Shown: one piece after another, positions 63,158 to 64,000 of the stretch
Numbering within the stretch: the first letter of the stretch is position 1
Layout of the letters: the number at the start of each line of letters is the position of its first letter
NCBI GenBank assembly: GCA_036417435.1
Contig: CM070910.1
Location: forward strand, 83,684,784-83,748,783
Length of the DNA stretch: 64,000 bases
Reading direction: 5' to 3'
Source: Inia geoffrensis
Lineage: Eukaryota > Chordata > Mammalia > Artiodactyla > Iniidae
Translations under genes and position numbers: made by a program
Notes under the pieces: generated by a model
What the model saw: only the letters and a program-made list of their open reading frames with translations
What the model was told of the DNA's origin: nothing
Databases searched by the model: none

Positions 63158-64000
63158 CCAAGCAAGCCTGCAATGGAAATCCGCACTACAAGGCAGTCTC
63201 ACTTCCCACCGATCCAAAGGGCCGTCCGAAAAAAGTGTAAAATCCAGAGAGGCAGGACAGGCCATGGAGAACCGGCAGCCTTGTTCTGCTGATGGGCGGG
63301 ATGTAATTTGCCAACAGCCACTCTGGAGAAGTGGATGGTGTTTCCTGGAACAAAGAAAAAAACAAGCTAGAGAGCCGAGGGCACTTCCACTTATGGTGCT
63401 ATAGATTCGGAAAATTTAAATGAAAAAGACACAGCCACACCAAATTTGGGCCTGCTCTGTGTACGGGATCCTTCTCTATGGTACATCTTTAATAGCCCAG
63501 AAAGAGAAAAATGGATATAGAAGTTGTGGTACATCCCTACAATGGAATATCACTCAACAATGAAATCAATGGCAACAGACCAGTAGCAGAATAATGAGAG
63601 GATTTAGTTATGATGATTCTAAGCGAAATAAGTCACACAGAAAAAGAAACATCATAAGATATCACTAATACCGGGAATGTAAGCACGGCTACGTATGAAC
63701 TGCATTACAAAACACAACAGAGTCTCACATTTACAAAAGAAACTTATGCTTGCTTAAGGGGAAAGGAGAGTGGGAAGGCTGCATAAAACCAGAGGTTGAC
63801 ATTAGGACAGATACCATTTCTTAAGCCAAATATATATTAGACAAGAGCTACTCCTTGCTCAACCAAATGGACTCAACACCCCGTATTCAAAACCTAGGAA
63901 TATACCTGACTATGAAGAAAATTAAAACCCATACATTTATAGGTCTCCATAAGAAAATCATTTGTGTACAGCAGCATAAACACAGCAGTGTCAATAAGCT
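63158..64000 (+). repeat. Satellite unit U37, partial (L1 part only)
   Basis: Right-truncated just before the L1 A-rich tail. Shares agcagaataatgag, cttctctatgg and gcataaacacag with U24. Private gatgtaatttgcc near 63302. Confidence 0.9.

Larger units (their letters stand above)
1..64000 (+). repeat. Tandem satellite array, ~1.74 kb monomer, L1-derived (common cetacean satellite-like)
   Basis: The same ~1.74 kb sequence recurs head to tail through the entire window, always in the same orientation. Using the right end of a palindrome as anchor, copies start at 524, 2257, 4008, 5761, 7514, 9266, 11015, 12768, 14502, 16253, 17989, 19740, 21491 and 23245, then every 1735 bp to 63150. Spacing is 1733-1754 bp on the left and exactly 1735 bp on the right. 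About half of each monomer is a decayed LINE-1 3' end. Unit length and L1 content match what is known of the common cetacean heterochromatin satellite. That identification rests on memory of the family, not on a database search. Both window edges cut through a monomer, so the array extends beyond in both directions. Confidence 0.96.
23131..64000 (+). repeat. Homogenised satellite domain with exact 1735-bp period
   Basis: From about 23.13 kb every copy shares a set of derived variants: gaatagattcagg at the palindrome centre, gagccgaggg (gagctgaggg in three copies), caaatttgggcctg, a BamHI-type ggatcc in gtacgggatccttc, cattttagcccc, and gcagctaacttgatg. Anchors fall at 23245 plus multiples of 1735 through 63150, so 23 successive intervals contain no net insertion or deletion. 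Neighbours differ by only a few to some tens of substitutions. This is expected after recent amplification by unequal exchange or similar. The left limit is estimated from where 23110 (gataccacgggg) still differs from the domain consensus while 23205-23231 already matches it. Confidence 0.9.

Noticed and set aside
240..63404. Repeated open frames of 60-143 codons on both strands
   Set aside because: They recur once per monomer in satellite phase, overlap each other on opposite strands and show no codon conservation. Apart from the short L1 ORF2 remnant they resemble no protein family. They are by-products of the repeat.
1..64000. CRISPR array or phage-type direct repeats
   Set aside because: The repeating unit is about 1.74 kb with no short repeat/spacer alternation and no cas genes.
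23253..64000. Assembly artefact producing identical copies
   Set aside because: Monomers carry private substitutions throughout, and marker combinations differ between units, so the array is not a simple copy-paste. Exact copy numbers still depend on read support.
1..64000. A new defence, mobile or biosynthetic gene system
   Set aside because: No genuine gene longer than a decayed L1 fragment exists in the window, so there is nothing from which to build such a system.

Overview
The whole 64 kb window is one uninterrupted tandem array of a long satellite repeat, read in a single orientation. There are 36 complete monomers of 1733-1754 bp, flanked by a 531-base partial copy at the left edge and an 843-base partial copy at the right edge. 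No unique flanking DNA, functional protein gene, RNA gene, CRISPR array or bacterial-type operon is visible. All reading frames longer than 60 codons recur once per monomer in register with the repeat.

Each monomer has three parts, using my phase, which starts just after a palindrome. (1) About 870-900 bp derives from the 3' end of a LINE-1 (L1) retrotransposon, in sense on the + strand: a degraded C-terminal part of ORF2, then the 3' UTR, ending in the A-rich tail. (2) About 780 bp I do not recognise; it is relatively rich in CpG. (3) A palindrome of up to 72 bp sits against the 5' boundary of the L1 part of the next monomer. The L1 3' end is of the type found in cetartiodactyls (whales, pigs, camels). 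A ~1.74 kb satellite built on L1 matches what I recall of the common cetacean satellite, which Kapitonov, Holmquist and Jurka described in 1998 as L1-based. I therefore read this as constitutive heterochromatin of a whale. From memory, delphinids have a shorter (~1.58 kb) version, so a baleen whale or non-delphinid toothed whale fits better; this is inference.

Layout. 1-7.5 kb: divergent monomers without clear order. 7.52-23.25 kb: divergent monomers forming three copies of a trimeric higher-order repeat (about 5.22-5.26 kb each). From about 23.13 kb to the window end: a highly homogenised domain whose monomers are all spaced exactly 1735 bp, 23 consecutive intervals with no net indel. Inside it are younger higher-order structures: a dimer (3470 bp) repeated three times at 26.7-37.1 kb, a second dimer family at 45.8-56.2 kb, and signs of a 13-monomer (22,555 bp) long-range duplication linking 37-42 kb with 60-64 kb. 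The window thus records an older diverged array edge beside a recently amplified core. The findings concern the palindrome, the L1 origin and the amplification history rather than any gene system.
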